NCBI RefSeq assembly: GCF_903819435.1
Contig: NZ_CAIJDP010000071.1
Coordinates: 62,001-126,000 of the forward strand
Origin: Flavobacterium salmonis
GTDB lineage: Bacteria > Bacteroidota > Bacteroidia > Flavobacteriales > Flavobacteriaceae
Direction: 5' to 3'
DNA length: 64,000 nucleotides
The notes beneath the pieces were generated by a model. That model had not been told where the DNA came from, made no database searches, and was given only the letters and a program-made list of their open reading frames with translations. How positions within the stretch are numbered: position 1 is the stretch's first letter; each line of letters starts with the position of its first letter. Of the stretch, positions 8,993-17,424 are shown piece by piece. Both the position numbers and the translations under genes were made by a program.

Positions 8993-10177
8993 TTGAACTA
9001 TTCGATTTTAAACAAAAACATTCAGGAATTTATATCTAAAAATAGTGGTGCATCCATTTCAAAATTAGCACTTCAGAAAAATCCTTTTCCAGAGGTTGAC
9101 TGGATTTTAATTTTGAATCAAATTGAAGCCAAAACAAAAGCTAAGGAAAAATTACCCACATGGTTTTCTACAGAAAACATAATTTATCCGGGTAAAGTTT
9201 CTGTAGAACAAACTTCTTCAGAGAAAACTGCTTCTTATAAAGCTTCATTAATTTCAGGAAATACGCTGATAGATCTTACAGGTGGTTTTGGCGTTGATGA
9301 TTATTATTTTTCTAAACAATTTAAAGTCGTTACACATTGCGAAATCAACGAAGATTTATCAGCAATTGTAAAACATAATTTCACGCAACTAGGTATAAAA
9401 AATTGTTTTTGCTACGCCAACGATTCTGCAAATATCTTAAATGAGTCTGAACCAGACTTTAAATGGGATTGGATTTATATAGATCCTTCCCGTAGAAATG
9501 ATGCTAAAGGTAAAGTGTTTATGCTAAAAGACTGCTTGCCAAATGTTCCGGAATCATTGGATTTTTATTTTGAAAAAACAGATTCAATATTAATTAAAAC
9601 AGCTCCTTTATTAGATATTTCAGCAGGTTTATCAGAATTAAAATTCGTAAAAAACATCCATATTATTGCTTTGGAAAACGAAGTAAAAGAATTGCTTTTT
9701 GAAATTCATAATCATTATACTGGCGAAGTAACCATAAAAACTGCTAATATTTTAAAAGCAAACATTGAAACTTTTGAGTTTGTTTTGGACAAATTAGAAT
9801 ATGCATCATATCATTTACCACAAAAATTTCTGTACGAACCCAATTCGGCAATTATGAAATCGGGAGGTTTTGATGAAGTTAGTGCTTCCTTCCAAATAAA
9901 TAAACTTCATAAACATTCTCATTTATACACTTCTGATGAAATAATTGCTTTTCCAGGACGGAGTTTTGAAATTGAAAAAGTGTTATCATACAACAAAAAT
10001 GACATGAAATCGGAACTTTTAAATCAGCAGGCAAATATTACTACACGGAATTTTCCTGAAACAGTAGAAAGCATTCGAAAAAAGTGGAAAATAAAAAATG
10101 GAGGAAATTCATATTGTTTTTTTACAACTGATAAAAATAATAGCAAAATAGTTTTAATTTGCAGAAAAATAACTTAA
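8993..10177 (+). CDS. Class I SAM-dependent methyltransferase with THUMP-like domain
   Basis: This 394-residue protein carries a Rossmann-fold methyltransferase core: motif I LIDLTGGFGVDDYYFS, an acidic motif II (THCEINEDLSAIVKHNF) and a DWIYIDPSRR motif IV, where the DPSRR tail is characteristic. The N-terminal ~90 residues are helical. The C-terminal ~100 residues (PNSAIMKSGGFDEV... FPGRSFEI...) fit the THUMP-like domain that accompanies this family in Bacteroidota. Its substrate is unknown; the DPSRR signature suggests RNA or a small molecule. Translation seems to begin at TTG 8993, directly after the permease stop. Confidence 0.88.
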   Translation: MNYSILNKNIQEFISKNSGASISKLALQKNPFPEVDWILILNQIEAKTKAKEKLPTWFSTENIIYPGKVSVEQTSSEKTASYKASLISGNTLIDLTGGFGVDDYYFSKQFKVVTHCEINEDLSAIVKHNFTQLGIKNCFCYANDSANILNESEPDFKWDWIYIDPSRRNDAKGKVFMLKDCLPNVPESLDFYFEKTDSILIKTAPLLDISAGLSELKFVKNIHIIALENEVKELLFEIHNHYTGEVTIKTANILKANIETFEFVLDKLEYASYHLPQKFLYEPNSAIMKSGGFDEVSASFQINKLHKHSHLYTSDEIIAFPGRSFEIEKVLSYNKNDMKSELLNQQANITTRNFPETVESIRKKWKIKNGGNSYCFFTTDKNNSKIVLICRKIT

Positions 10178-10179
10178 AA

Positions 10180-10743
10180 ATGAAACACTTAATTACACTA
10201 ACTTTTTTTCTGCTAACTTTCTCCACATTTGCCCAAAAACCTTGTGAATATGCTACGAATGTAATGGATTCAATTGGTACTTATAAAGTTACAAATGAGT
10301 ATTTAATCAGTGAAAAAAACTTTGGCGGAACATCAAATTATATCTTTTTTTCTTTGGCAAAAACTGATGCCTTGCCAACATTAAATCTTCAATTAATTCA
10401 AAAAAGCAAAGATTTTATAAAAGCGGATTGTTTTGACAAAAACTCGAAAGTATTTTTACAATTGCAAAATGGCAAAATTGTAACCCTATTGCACATTAAT
10501 CAGGAAAACTGCGGAACACTTATTCGTGATAAAGAGTTTAACAACAGGATAAATTCAGGAATTTTTGTGTTTATGAAAGATAATTATGAAGAATTGAAGA
10601 AATCACCTGTTACCATTATGAGAATCAAATATTTAACCGACACTCAGGATTATATTGTACGAAGTGAATTAACGTCTGAAATGAACGGAAAAGTATATCA
10701 TCCGGATACTTATTTTATGGAAAACATCAGATGTATTGAATAA
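10180..10743 (+). CDS. Uncharacterised exported protein
   Basis: I do not recognise this 187-residue protein. It begins MKHLITLTFFLLTFSTFAQ, a clean Sec signal peptide cleaved near residue 19, so it is periplasmic or surface-exposed. The mature part has four cysteines (CEYAT near the start, DCFDK, ENCG, IRCIE at the end) that could form two disulfides. It also has a central beta-rich stretch (VFLQLQNGKIVTLLHINQENCGTLI). The ATG at 10180 directly follows the signal start, and an upstream in-frame TTG would only spoil the signal peptide. It follows the THUMP-like methyltransferase by 2 bp and ends tail-to-tail with the M15D dipeptidase. Confidence 0.8.
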   Translation: MKHLITLTFFLLTFSTFAQKPCEYATNVMDSIGTYKVTNEYLISEKNFGGTSNYIFFSLAKTDALPTLNLQLIQKSKDFIKADCFDKNSKVFLQLQNGKIVTLLHINQENCGTLIRDKEFNNRINSGIFVFMKDNYEELKKSPVTIMRIKYLTDTQDYIVRSELTSEMNGKVYHPDTYFMENIRCIE

Positions 10744-11409
10744 TTAATCGCAATTCCATTTTTGACTGGAAACCTTGTCTTTCAAACCTGTTTTTAAATT
10801 ATAATGCCACCATTCTGAATCAAAAGAATTAAAGCCATTTTCAGCCATTATTTTTCTAAGGAATTTTCTATTAGAAATTACTTTTTTTGAAAGTTTAGTA
10901 TAGTTATGACTCGCCTGAATTCCAAAGAAATCAAAGGGAGTTCCCATGTCAACTTCCTTACCTCCGGCATCAACTATAGAAATATCAACGGCTCCTCCTC
11001 TATTATGAATGGAGCCTTTTTTTGGATCTGCTACATATTCAGGATTGGAAACAATTTCCCACATTTTTTTTTGAATAGACAAAGGTCTGTAACAGTCATA
11101 CAGTTTTATTCTATAGCCTTTTTTCATAAACTTTTTATTAGCTGCTATCAAAGCCTTAACTGTTTTTAAACGCAAAAAACATTCGGCACAATCATAAACT
11201 TTAGCTTTTAAAAAATTATCCTCGGTCGCATATTTCATATCGTAGATAAAATCTTTACTGTACTCTTTTAAATTAACAAAAGTACTATCGGCAATTGTAG
11301 TTTCAGATGTATACACTTCATTTTGAGCTATGGAAGAAGAAGTCCAAAAAAAAGATATCAGAAAAAAAAACAAATTTGTAACTGTAGTTAATGGTGATTT
11401 TACTTTCAT
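10744..11409 (-). CDS. D-alanyl-D-alanine dipeptidase (M15D, VanX/DdpX-like)
   Basis: A 221-residue exported zinc dipeptidase. After a signal peptide (residues 1-29, ending SSIAQ) the mature enzyme has the full VanX-type zinc site: SIHNRGGAVD gives His135 and Asp142, and SEWWHY gives the catalytic Glu199 and His202. The substrate-pocket segment YDCYRPLSIQKKMW is also conserved. Such enzymes hydrolyse D-Ala-D-Ala, here most likely for periplasmic peptidoglycan turnover and nutrition, because no van ligase or vanRS genes are nearby. The stop codon abuts the convergent unknown gene at 10743 with no space for a terminator. The phospholipase gene lies 38 bp upstream on the same strand. Confidence 0.94.
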   Translation of the reverse strand: MKVKSPLTTVTNLFFFLISFFWTSSSIAQNEVYTSETTIADSTFVNLKEYSKDFIYDMKYATEDNFLKAKVYDCAECFLRLKTVKALIAANKKFMKKGYRIKLYDCYRPLSIQKKMWEIVSNPEYVADPKKGSIHNRGGAVDISIVDAGGKEVDMGTPFDFFGIQASHNYTKLSKKVISNRKFLRKIMAENGFNSFDSEWWHYNLKTGLKDKVSSQKWNCD

Positions 11410-11447
11410 AATGAAGATTACTGTGTTTAGGTAAATATAAACAAAAT

Positions 11448-12269
11448 TTAAAAAATGCCCATATTCTCAGGTTTAATCTTAAATCCTAAACGCACCATAC
11501 TTTTATGTTCCCGGTAATCAATTAAACTTTCCGTATATCCTACAAACCACTGGAGTGTGAGGTAATAATTCTCATCTTTGTAGGGTCTCCAGTTTACCTG
11601 TGTCTGCAGGGACCCGTAATTGATAAGGCCGCTTCCTTTTCTAAAAAGGATGTCTGCACTCCATCGTCCCGGTTGTAGTTGGTAGGTTGCGCTTGCTTCA
11701 CCATAACCTACATACTTAGTTAGTCCAGGATTATCTTCCTTATCAACAAGAGGAAACCATCCTCTAATGCCAACTGTCCATCTTGGCGAAACCTGAGATT
11801 TTAACGAAAAAGCCAGCATATTCCATGTTCTGGAATAAATAGAATCCCTGCCGTTTGATTCATGTTCTAATGAGATTGCGCCATAGGTCAGCCTTCCTCC
11901 TTTTAAATAAAATGGACGAACAATGGCTACACCTGGATTAAAATTGATTTCTGAAAATGGTTTTGAACTTGCGTAAATATCCCAAAAAGCTTTTTGAGTG
12001 TACATTAAATAAGGAAAGAAACCACCCCACAAAGGTTTTGAATTCAATCGTAATTTAAAGCTAACCTGATATTTTACATCAGCAGAGTTGCGATCAATAT
12101 CAGCATTTATTGGTATTCCTGTTAAAAAATAATTATCTCTGTGAACAGAGAAACCAGGTTCTTTTAAAAGTGAATCTGCTGCGCGAAAATCTTTTCCGTG
12201 TTCTAAAATTTGAGTGTTCGCCTTGATTGAAAACAAAGCAACGAAAATTAATACGTATTTAAAGTACAT
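11448..12269 (-). CDS. pldA: Outer membrane phospholipase A (OMPLA)
   Basis: A 273-residue outer-membrane beta-barrel phospholipase A1/A2. It has a signal peptide of about 19 residues and the OMPLA catalytic signature LEHESNGR...SRTWN, giving the His136-Ser138-Asn150 triad. Alternating hydrophobic and aromatic strands end in a barrel-like C-terminus. The enzyme cuts phospholipids that reach the outer leaflet when the outer membrane is disturbed. It precedes the M15D dipeptidase by 38 bp and may share its transcript, which would give a small cell-envelope maintenance unit. Confidence 0.92.
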   Translation of the reverse strand: MYFKYVLIFVALFSIKANTQILEHGKDFRAADSLLKEPGFSVHRDNYFLTGIPINADIDRNSADVKYQVSFKLRLNSKPLWGGFFPYLMYTQKAFWDIYASSKPFSEINFNPGVAIVRPFYLKGGRLTYGAISLEHESNGRDSIYSRTWNMLAFSLKSQVSPRWTVGIRGWFPLVDKEDNPGLTKYVGYGEASATYQLQPGRWSADILFRKGSGLINYGSLQTQVNWRPYKDENYYLTLQWFVGYTESLIDYREHKSMVRLGFKIKPENMGIF

Positions 12270-12600
12270 TCTTTATGTAAATTGTAGTTATTTTTGGATT
12301 TATACTAATTTACGGCATTCAAAAAATCATATTAACTCAATAAATAAGAAAGTTAACCCAATAAATTTATTACAATTCCCTGACCATAAAACATCATTTA
12401 AAAAATTAGAACTTATATCCATTTTTATTGAAATCTCTAATCTCTACGCTCTCTCTTTTTGTATTTTATCAGGTGAAAAAAAATTCCGCACTGTACTAAT
12501 ATACCATTTTTATGGCCTGCTGTATAATACCGTTTTTTTTTTACCTTTTAGAAAAAGACATCACTACTCTTAAATAAGCAAGACCGTTTCCCCTTAAATT

Positions 12601-12655
12601 TTGTCCGTTTCAACTATTTTTTTTAGCGTTCACTCACTAATGACTTTTACGTTTG
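12601..12655 (+). promoter_or_regulatory. Promoter and tandem LytTR-like operator upstream of the beta-barrel gene
   Basis: The 438-bp gap 12270-12707 holds no convincing gene; a + strand reading frame at 12214-12573 overlaps the phospholipase start and lacks coding character. A Bacteroidota -7 element TACGTTTG lies at 12648-12655. Upstream is TTGTCCGTTT (12601-12610), and 21 bp after its CGTT a second copy TTAGCGTT (12623-12630). Two half-sites two helical turns apart is the usual geometry of LytTR-domain binding sites. The same arrangement recurs at 15427-15481 with identical offsets. Binding by the neighbouring LytTR regulator is inferred. Confidence 0.6.
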
Positions 12656-12707
12656 TACTATCAAATTAAAAAGGCATGTTGCCTGATAACATTTAAAATA
12701 GTAAATC

Positions 12708-13283
12708 ATGAAAAATTTATTTTTGCTCTGCATTGTTCTGGTATCCACAAGTTCTTTTAGCCAAAGTTTTTTCGACAGACTACATTTTGGTCTTAAAGCT
12801 GGTGGCAATTACAGTGATTTTTACAATGCTGATTTTGACACAGAAGGTCTTCCCGGATTTCATGCCGGGGCGATTATAGCCTTTGATATTAATAAAAACT
12901 GGTCGGTACAGGAAGAGTTTTTATACTCTACACAAGGTGCAAAGTTAAAAAGCAAATTCTCTGATGACAAAGACCTAAAACTATCTTATATCTCAGTGCC
13001 AATTGTCGTAAAATATAAAACAGACTTCGGGTTATATTTTGAAGCAGGTCCTCAAGTAGGAATTTTAGCTTCTGAAGATTTTAAAGAAATAACCAATGAT
13101 GATTTCGCAGAAAAAATTGATGCCGGTATGGTCGGAGGAATTGGGTATCAATTTTCGAATGGTTTAGGTATTGGAGCCAGATACTACATGGGATTGACCG
13201 ATGTAAGCAAAATAAAATCAACCTCTGTAAAAACTGATTTTCAAAATCATATGTCACAAGTCAGTCTTTTTTACATTTTTTAA
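12708..13283 (+). CDS. Outer membrane beta-barrel protein (PorT/OmpW-like fold)
   Basis: A 191-residue exported protein. It has an 18-residue signal peptide (ending SSFSQ) and then eight or so amphipathic strands: FGLKAGGNYSDF, GFHAGAIIAFDI, WSVQEEFLYSTQG, LSYISVPIVVKYK, LYFEAGPQVG, GMVGGIGYQF, GLGIGARYYMGLTDV, and a C-terminal strand ending VSLFYIF with terminal Phe. This is the outer membrane protein beta-barrel domain common in Bacteroidota. The function is not known. It is preceded by a promoter with a putative LytTR operator and followed by the LytS/LytTR genes, so it is a likely target of that pair. Confidence 0.88.
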   Translation: MKNLFLLCIVLVSTSSFSQSFFDRLHFGLKAGGNYSDFYNADFDTEGLPGFHAGAIIAFDINKNWSVQEEFLYSTQGAKLKSKFSDDKDLKLSYISVPIVVKYKTDFGLYFEAGPQVGILASEDFKEITNDDFAEKIDAGMVGGIGYQFSNGLGIGARYYMGLTDVSKIKSTSVKTDFQNHMSQVSLFYIF

Positions 13284-13313
13284 AGCAAATCAATTTCATT
13301 TTATAGCTAAAAG

Positions 13314-13350
13314 ACAAATAGTACCACCTGTTGCAGGCGGTATTATTTGT
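13314..13350 (+). terminator. Palindromic terminator-like hairpin after the beta-barrel gene
   Basis: A long imperfect stem, ACAAATA-GTACC-A-CCTG paired with CAGG-C-GGTA-TTATTTGT around a TTG loop, lies 31 bp after the stop codon. A distinct U-run is lacking, so it may terminate inefficiently or protect the 3' end. Confidence 0.55.
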
Positions 13351-13440
13351 TAATTAAAATTATAAGAGCAGTATTGCTATTTTTTGTACTTTTCCTCCAT
13401 TAGAATACAAAAACAGAATAAATCCACACTTACAACAGTA

Positions 13441-14499
13441 ATGAATAATATCGCAAAATCTTTCTCTCCTTTAATATTGAGGGAAATTTATAAAATGAAC
13501 ATTTTTTTGACGGTTTTAATATCGTTGATTGCATTATTTTTTCTGTTCATTTTTAAGAATTCGGCTATTCTCATACTGTTCATGACCTTAAAAAGTGTTT
13601 TTTACATTTTTACAGTAACATTTTCACTCTCCGCCATTTTGGAATTCTGTGCCGTAAAATTTCCAAATGATATTATTAAATTCAGGATTTGGCGTTATGG
13701 AACAAGTTTTTGTACATCCATAATACTTCAAATGTTATTATGGACGTTTTTCGCTTACATGGCTAATATTGTCTGGAGTCCTTACGATATCGAGCTTATT
13801 ATGACCTTTTTAATGGAAGCTTTTTTTATTGCTTTTCTCGTACTTTTACTGCAGGATTTTGCCATTTTAAGATTAGCTAAAACACAAACTGAACTTGAAA
13901 ATTCAAAATTACAGCTTCGCACTGCAGAAGCTGAGAATCTACTTTTAAAACAGCAGATACATCCACATTTTTTATTTAATTCGCTCAATACACTAAAAGC
14001 GCTATACAAAAAAGATCTCGCTCTTGGAGAGCATTATCTTATACAGCTGGCCGGTTTTCTAAGAGCTGCGGTTACACTCAATGACAGTATGGTTACAACT
14101 TTGCGGGAAGAACTGGATTTTTGTCAAAACTATCTTGAAATGCAGAAAATGCGTTTTGGCGAAGCATTAGAATGGAATATCAAAATTAATGATCCCAATA
14201 TGCTCAAATTCAGTGTTCCTACTTTTTCTCTTCAGCCCTTGGCAGAAAATGCTATCAAGCACAATCGGTTTACAAAACAACAGCCTTTAAAAATTAAAAT
14301 TGAGCAAAAAGAGCAATATATATCAGTATCGAATACAATGAACCTAAAGCAATCCGGTGAAACATCTTTAAAAAGTGGACTGACAAATCTGGCTGAGCGC
14401 TGCTTCATCTGTTCTGGAAATGAAATTATAATCAACAATGACGGCGTTACTTTTTCTGTAAGCTTTAAAATAAATACCGATGAAAATCATACTTATTGA
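13441..14499 (+). CDS. LytS-type sensor histidine kinase (His_kinase family)
   Basis: A 352-residue membrane sensor kinase. Four hydrophobic segments occupy residues ~20-140 and a short coiled coil (~145-170) leads to the phosphoacceptor motif QIHPHFLFNSLNTLKALY (His176). The ATP-binding lid is reduced, with the N-box LQPLAENAIKHN and a G-box in SGLTNLAERC. This is the YehU/LytS layout that pairs with LytTR regulators. The ATG at 13441 is preferred over an upstream in-frame TTG at 13384 because it gives a normal N-terminus. The 3' end overlaps the response-regulator gene by 20 bp, so the two are translationally coupled. No extracytoplasmic sensor domain is visible; the signal is unknown. Confidence 0.93.
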   Translation: MNNIAKSFSPLILREIYKMNIFLTVLISLIALFFLFIFKNSAILILFMTLKSVFYIFTVTFSLSAILEFCAVKFPNDIIKFRIWRYGTSFCTSIILQMLLWTFFAYMANIVWSPYDIELIMTFLMEAFFIAFLVLLLQDFAILRLAKTQTELENSKLQLRTAEAENLLLKQQIHPHFLFNSLNTLKALYKKDLALGEHYLIQLAGFLRAAVTLNDSMVTTLREELDFCQNYLEMQKMRFGEALEWNIKINDPNMLKFSVPTFSLQPLAENAIKHNRFTKQQPLKIKIEQKEQYISVSNTMNLKQSGETSLKSGLTNLAERCFICSGNEIIINNDGVTFSVSFKINTDENHTY

Positions 14500-15241
14500 A
14501 GATGAATCACTGGTAGCAGAAGATCTGGCATCCAGTCTGAAAAACTGTAGTGACGAGATCGAAATCGTAGCCTTATTGGGATCTGTAAAAGAAGCAATTG
14601 TTTACTTCAGAACAAATCCGCAGCCAGATCTTATCTTTAGCGATATTCAGTTAGGAGACGGTCTGAGTTTTGAAATTATAAAAACTGTACCACTTAATGT
14701 TCCTGTAATTTTTTGTACTGCTTTTAATGAATATGCACTTGATGCTTTTAAGGCCAATGGAATCGAATATATTCTGAAGCCTTTTAGTGCAGCCGAATTG
14801 AAAGCCGCCCTGGCTAAATTTCACAGCATGCAGCAATTAATGAGCAGTCAGATTGCTGAACAATATCAGAAAGCAATGGAGATAATTTCAAATCTCGAGC
14901 AGCCTGTTAGCACCTCTATACTGGTAAAATACAGAGATCGTCTCCTTCCTTTTTCCTTAGATAAAATTGCTTTGTTTTATGTCGAAACCGAAACAACGGT
15001 TATGCTCGCACATAATGGAAAAAGTTACACCCTGACTGAAAGCCTTGAAGATATGGAAAAGAGAACCAACCAATTTTTCTTCAGAATGAACAGGCAAGTC
15101 CTTGTAAACCGTAATGCAATAGCAGATGTAACAGATTATTTTCCGCGAAAGCTAAAAATAAACCTTTCATTACCTTTTCACAAAGATATTTTTGTCAGTA
15201 GGGAAAAAAGGTCAAAGGTATTAGCATGGTTAGGAAACTGA
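14480..15241 (+). CDS. LytTR family DNA-binding response regulator
   Basis: A 253-residue regulator. The receiver domain (residues 1-120) has the acidic pocket EDE and phospho-acceptor Asp55 (LIFSDIQLGDG), with the conserved Lys in YILKPFS. A linker is followed by a LytTR DNA-binding domain (~150-250) with the typical KYRDRLLPFSLDKIALFYVE and FFRMNRQVLVNRNAI segments. It is the partner of the overlapping kinase gene. Two nearby promoters, 12601-12655 upstream of the beta-barrel gene and 15427-15481 upstream of the DUF4397 gene, carry a shared tandem motif that fits a LytTR site. The most economical reading is that this regulator controls both flanking genes. Confidence 0.94.
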   Translation: MKIILIEDESLVAEDLASSLKNCSDEIEIVALLGSVKEAIVYFRTNPQPDLIFSDIQLGDGLSFEIIKTVPLNVPVIFCTAFNEYALDAFKANGIEYILKPFSAAELKAALAKFHSMQQLMSSQIAEQYQKAMEIISNLEQPVSTSILVKYRDRLLPFSLDKIALFYVETETTVMLAHNGKSYTLTESLEDMEKRTNQFFFRMNRQVLVNRNAIADVTDYFPRKLKINLSLPFHKDIFVSREKRSKVLAWLGN

Positions 15242-15426
15242 TCTTAGTAAAAATACTCGCTTATAAATCAACTTTTGAGTTTTCCTTTAAAATAAATACT
15301 CAAACACTCAAGGAGGAGGCATAAAGCTAAAACTTAAGCAACCTCAATACTTCTAATGTATCATTTTCTTCGTTTCCTTTAATCAAAATCCTCACGTATA
15401 ATTTCTATAACGGTTCACCCGCAAAA

Positions 15427-15481
15427 TTGTCCGTTTGACTTTATTTTTTAAGCTTTATAAGAAATTGCTCTCTTACTTTCG
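15427..15481 (+). promoter_or_regulatory. Promoter and tandem LytTR-like operator upstream of the DUF4397 gene
   Basis: The 424-bp gap 15242-15665 has no gene that I can support. It carries TTGTCCGTTT at 15427-15436, a weaker second half-site AGCTTTATA starting at 15451, and a -7-like TACTTTCG at 15474-15481. The distances from the first motif to the second half-site (24 bp) and to the -7 element (47 bp) are exactly those at 12601-12655. The transcript leader would be about 180 nt. Confidence 0.55.
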
Positions 15482-15665
15482 CAGTATAATATCTTATTAA
15501 AACTAAATATAATGATTCAAAATAAAATTTTCTAAAAAGGTGATTCATGAACCTTCTATGATCCGGAACCAGAATATGGCTTTAAGGAAAGATAAAAAAC
15601 AGTCTTAGATGTCTTTAAAAGCTCTATAAAAACCCAAATAACAAAACTACCATTTAAGGTAAAAG

Positions 15666-16382
15666 ATGAAAAACGAAGTAAAACCCAAAATTAAAATTAT
15701 GAAAACAATCTTTAAAATGATTTATGTAAAGGCCTTAGTAATAACAGCACTGCTATCTTTATCTTCTTGTGACAATAATGATGTAGATCCCTTCGGTTCT
15801 GCACGTCTTAAAGTAGTTAATGCTGCTCCCAACTCAGGCTCTCAAAAATTTGTCATGGCCAATATCCCTTACATTGGTGATCTGGATTATTTAGATCATT
15901 CTGTGTCCTATCATGATGTCGCTTCGGGAAACAATTTGGTGAGCCAGTTCAGAGATGAAAATGATAATAATTTGTATGCTACCGAAGAACTTGATCTGGA
16001 TGATGATAAAAGATATACGGTATACCTGACCGGAGAATCAAGATCAGATTCTGAGGTAAGACTTTATGAAGATAATATTAGTGCTCCCCCTAGTGGAAAA
16101 GCCAAAGTAAAATTTATTCATTTAAGTAGTGGAGCTCCCTCAAATATTGATTTTATTGATGGGCAGGGCAACAACCTTGCTTTAAATATTAGACGCTACA
16201 GTCAAAGTAATTACTCTGAAATTAATGCGGGCTCATTAAGTATTCAGGTTCGTGGAAACGGCGGAACTGAAAATCTGGCAACGCTGCAGCCTACAAATTT
16301 TGCTTCAGGAAAAGTATATACTGTTTTTATAGCTGGGTCTTCTGCATCAGGATATGCAATAGAACAGATTTTACATAATTAA
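15666..16382 (+). CDS. DUF4397 domain-containing lipoprotein
   Basis: A 238-residue secreted lipoprotein. Reading from the in-frame ATG at 15699, which may be the true start, gives a compact lipoprotein signal with lipobox SLSSC; the ATG at 15666 adds 11 charged residues. The mature part contains two tandem DUF4397 beta-sandwich units, recognisable by ARLKVVNAAPNSG near the start and KAKVKFIHLSSGAPSNIDF near the middle, each followed by YTVYLTGES or YTVFIAGSS strands. DUF4397 proteins are surface-exposed in Bacteroidota, with no established activity. It ends with a strong terminator and is preceded by the putative LytTR promoter. Confidence 0.9.
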   Translation: MKNEVKPKIKIMKTIFKMIYVKALVITALLSLSSCDNNDVDPFGSARLKVVNAAPNSGSQKFVMANIPYIGDLDYLDHSVSYHDVASGNNLVSQFRDENDNNLYATEELDLDDDKRYTVYLTGESRSDSEVRLYEDNISAPPSGKAKVKFIHLSSGAPSNIDFIDGQGNNLALNIRRYSQSNYSEINAGSLSIQVRGNGGTENLATLQPTNFASGKVYTVFIAGSSASGYAIEQILHN

Positions 16383-16399
16383 GGTAAAATATATTATAA

Positions 16400-16438
16400 G
16401 ACGCCCCTCTAAATTATCAATTTAGAGGGCGTCGTTTT
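16400..16438 (+). terminator. Rho-independent terminator after the DUF4397 gene
   Basis: A near-perfect 15-bp stem (GACGCCCCTCTAAATT paired with AATTTAGAGGGCGTC) around a short loop is followed by GTTTTAA on the plus strand, 17 bp after the stop codon. It may also act on transcripts from the opposite strand. Confidence 0.85.
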
Positions 16439-16580
16439 AAATCAAATTGTTTTTATTGTACAGATATATAAAGAACATAAGCTTTAAGAATCAAATTTAA
16501 ATCGGTTTACAATAGTATCGGAAAGGATTAAATCTAATTGTTTAAAATATTTAATACCAAATACAATAGAAATACAAATC

Positions 16581-17420
16581 TTATTTCATTGTATACGAAA
16601 CACTATTAGCTTCACAAAGCCTAAAATAGCCTAATGCAAAATCTTTTGTATCGTTAGTGTTGACAATATTTCCTCTAATATTACCAGGTGTGGTACCAAA
16701 AGGATTTGCACTTGATGCTTCAAAAATTAAATTCATATAATTATAAAAGCTTTTCGAAATTCCACGATGAACAATTTGAACCGTTTTGCCCGGTTTTAAA
16801 TCTGTATCTGAGAATTCGTCTTTTATTTCATTTCCGTTATACAAATCATCATTTGACATTAAAGTGTAAGGAATTTTTAAAAAATCGGTTGTAAAATAAG
16901 ACAGATAAAAATTTTGCTGATCAGCAGGATCGTCATAAAAGATAGAAAGCACCAATAAATCCGGACCTGATATGTCTGGTCTGTATTCTTGTTCTATTCT
17001 GTTAATTGGTGTTACAGGAGTCATTTTTTCTACGGCTGTAAAACTTTTTCCTTCAGCCTCAACAAAAAGAGTATAATCCATATTTAGTACCGGAACGAAA
17101 TCGTTACAAACATAAAAGCCCGTTTCTGTTTCTGTAAAAGTAAAAACAGCACCTTCACTGTTTTCAACACGTACCTGCGCTCCCGAAACTTTTGGTGTGC
17201 TGCTATTATAATAAGGAGCCATTTTACTTATTTTTATGGTTTGTACCTTTCCGTCCGTATCTTTATTCCAAAGGATTTCAGCATCAATTACTATTTTAGC
17301 TTCCCCAGTTTCAAGATCAAGATTTACAACCTCCTCACAAGAGGATAACAATAAAATAAAAAGAAGACTGCATAAGATTAGTACTTTACTTTTAAAATTA
17401 TTTTTTGCTGCTTTATTCAT
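16581..17420 (-). CDS. DUF4249 domain-containing lipoprotein
   Basis: A 279-residue lipoprotein with the lipobox LLLSSC (Cys28) followed by EEVVNLDL, the typical DUF4249 beginning. Further family features are IVIDAEILWNKD, an Ig-like strand pattern (GAQVRVENSEGAVFTF..GFYVC), and LFVEAEGKSFTAVEKMTPV. DUF4249 proteins are encoded directly after TonB-dependent receptors and probably act as surface partners of the receptor, as SusD-like lipoproteins do; their ligands are unknown. It lies 4 bp downstream of the receptor gene stop on the same strand, so the pair is co-transcribed. Confidence 0.9.
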   Translation of the reverse strand: MNKAAKNNFKSKVLILCSLLFILLLSSCEEVVNLDLETGEAKIVIDAEILWNKDTDGKVQTIKISKMAPYYNSSTPKVSGAQVRVENSEGAVFTFTETETGFYVCNDFVPVLNMDYTLFVEAEGKSFTAVEKMTPVTPINRIEQEYRPDISGPDLLVLSIFYDDPADQQNFYLSYFTTDFLKIPYTLMSNDDLYNGNEIKDEFSDTDLKPGKTVQIVHRGISKSFYNYMNLIFEASSANPFGTTPGNIRGNIVNTNDTKDFALGYFRLCEANSVSYTMK

Positions 17421-17424
17421 ATTG

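Noticed and set aside
10744..11409. Vancomycin resistance VanX
   Set aside because: The catalytic site matches M15D, but there is no D-Ala-D-Lac ligase, vanH or vanRS nearby and the protein is exported; a nutritional or wall-turnover role is more likely.
12214..12573. A + strand reading frame of 119 codons between the phospholipase and beta-barrel genes
   Set aside because: It overlaps the start of the phospholipase gene on the other strand, has Ile/Lys/Phe-rich random composition, no domain pattern, and no promoter or ribosome site.
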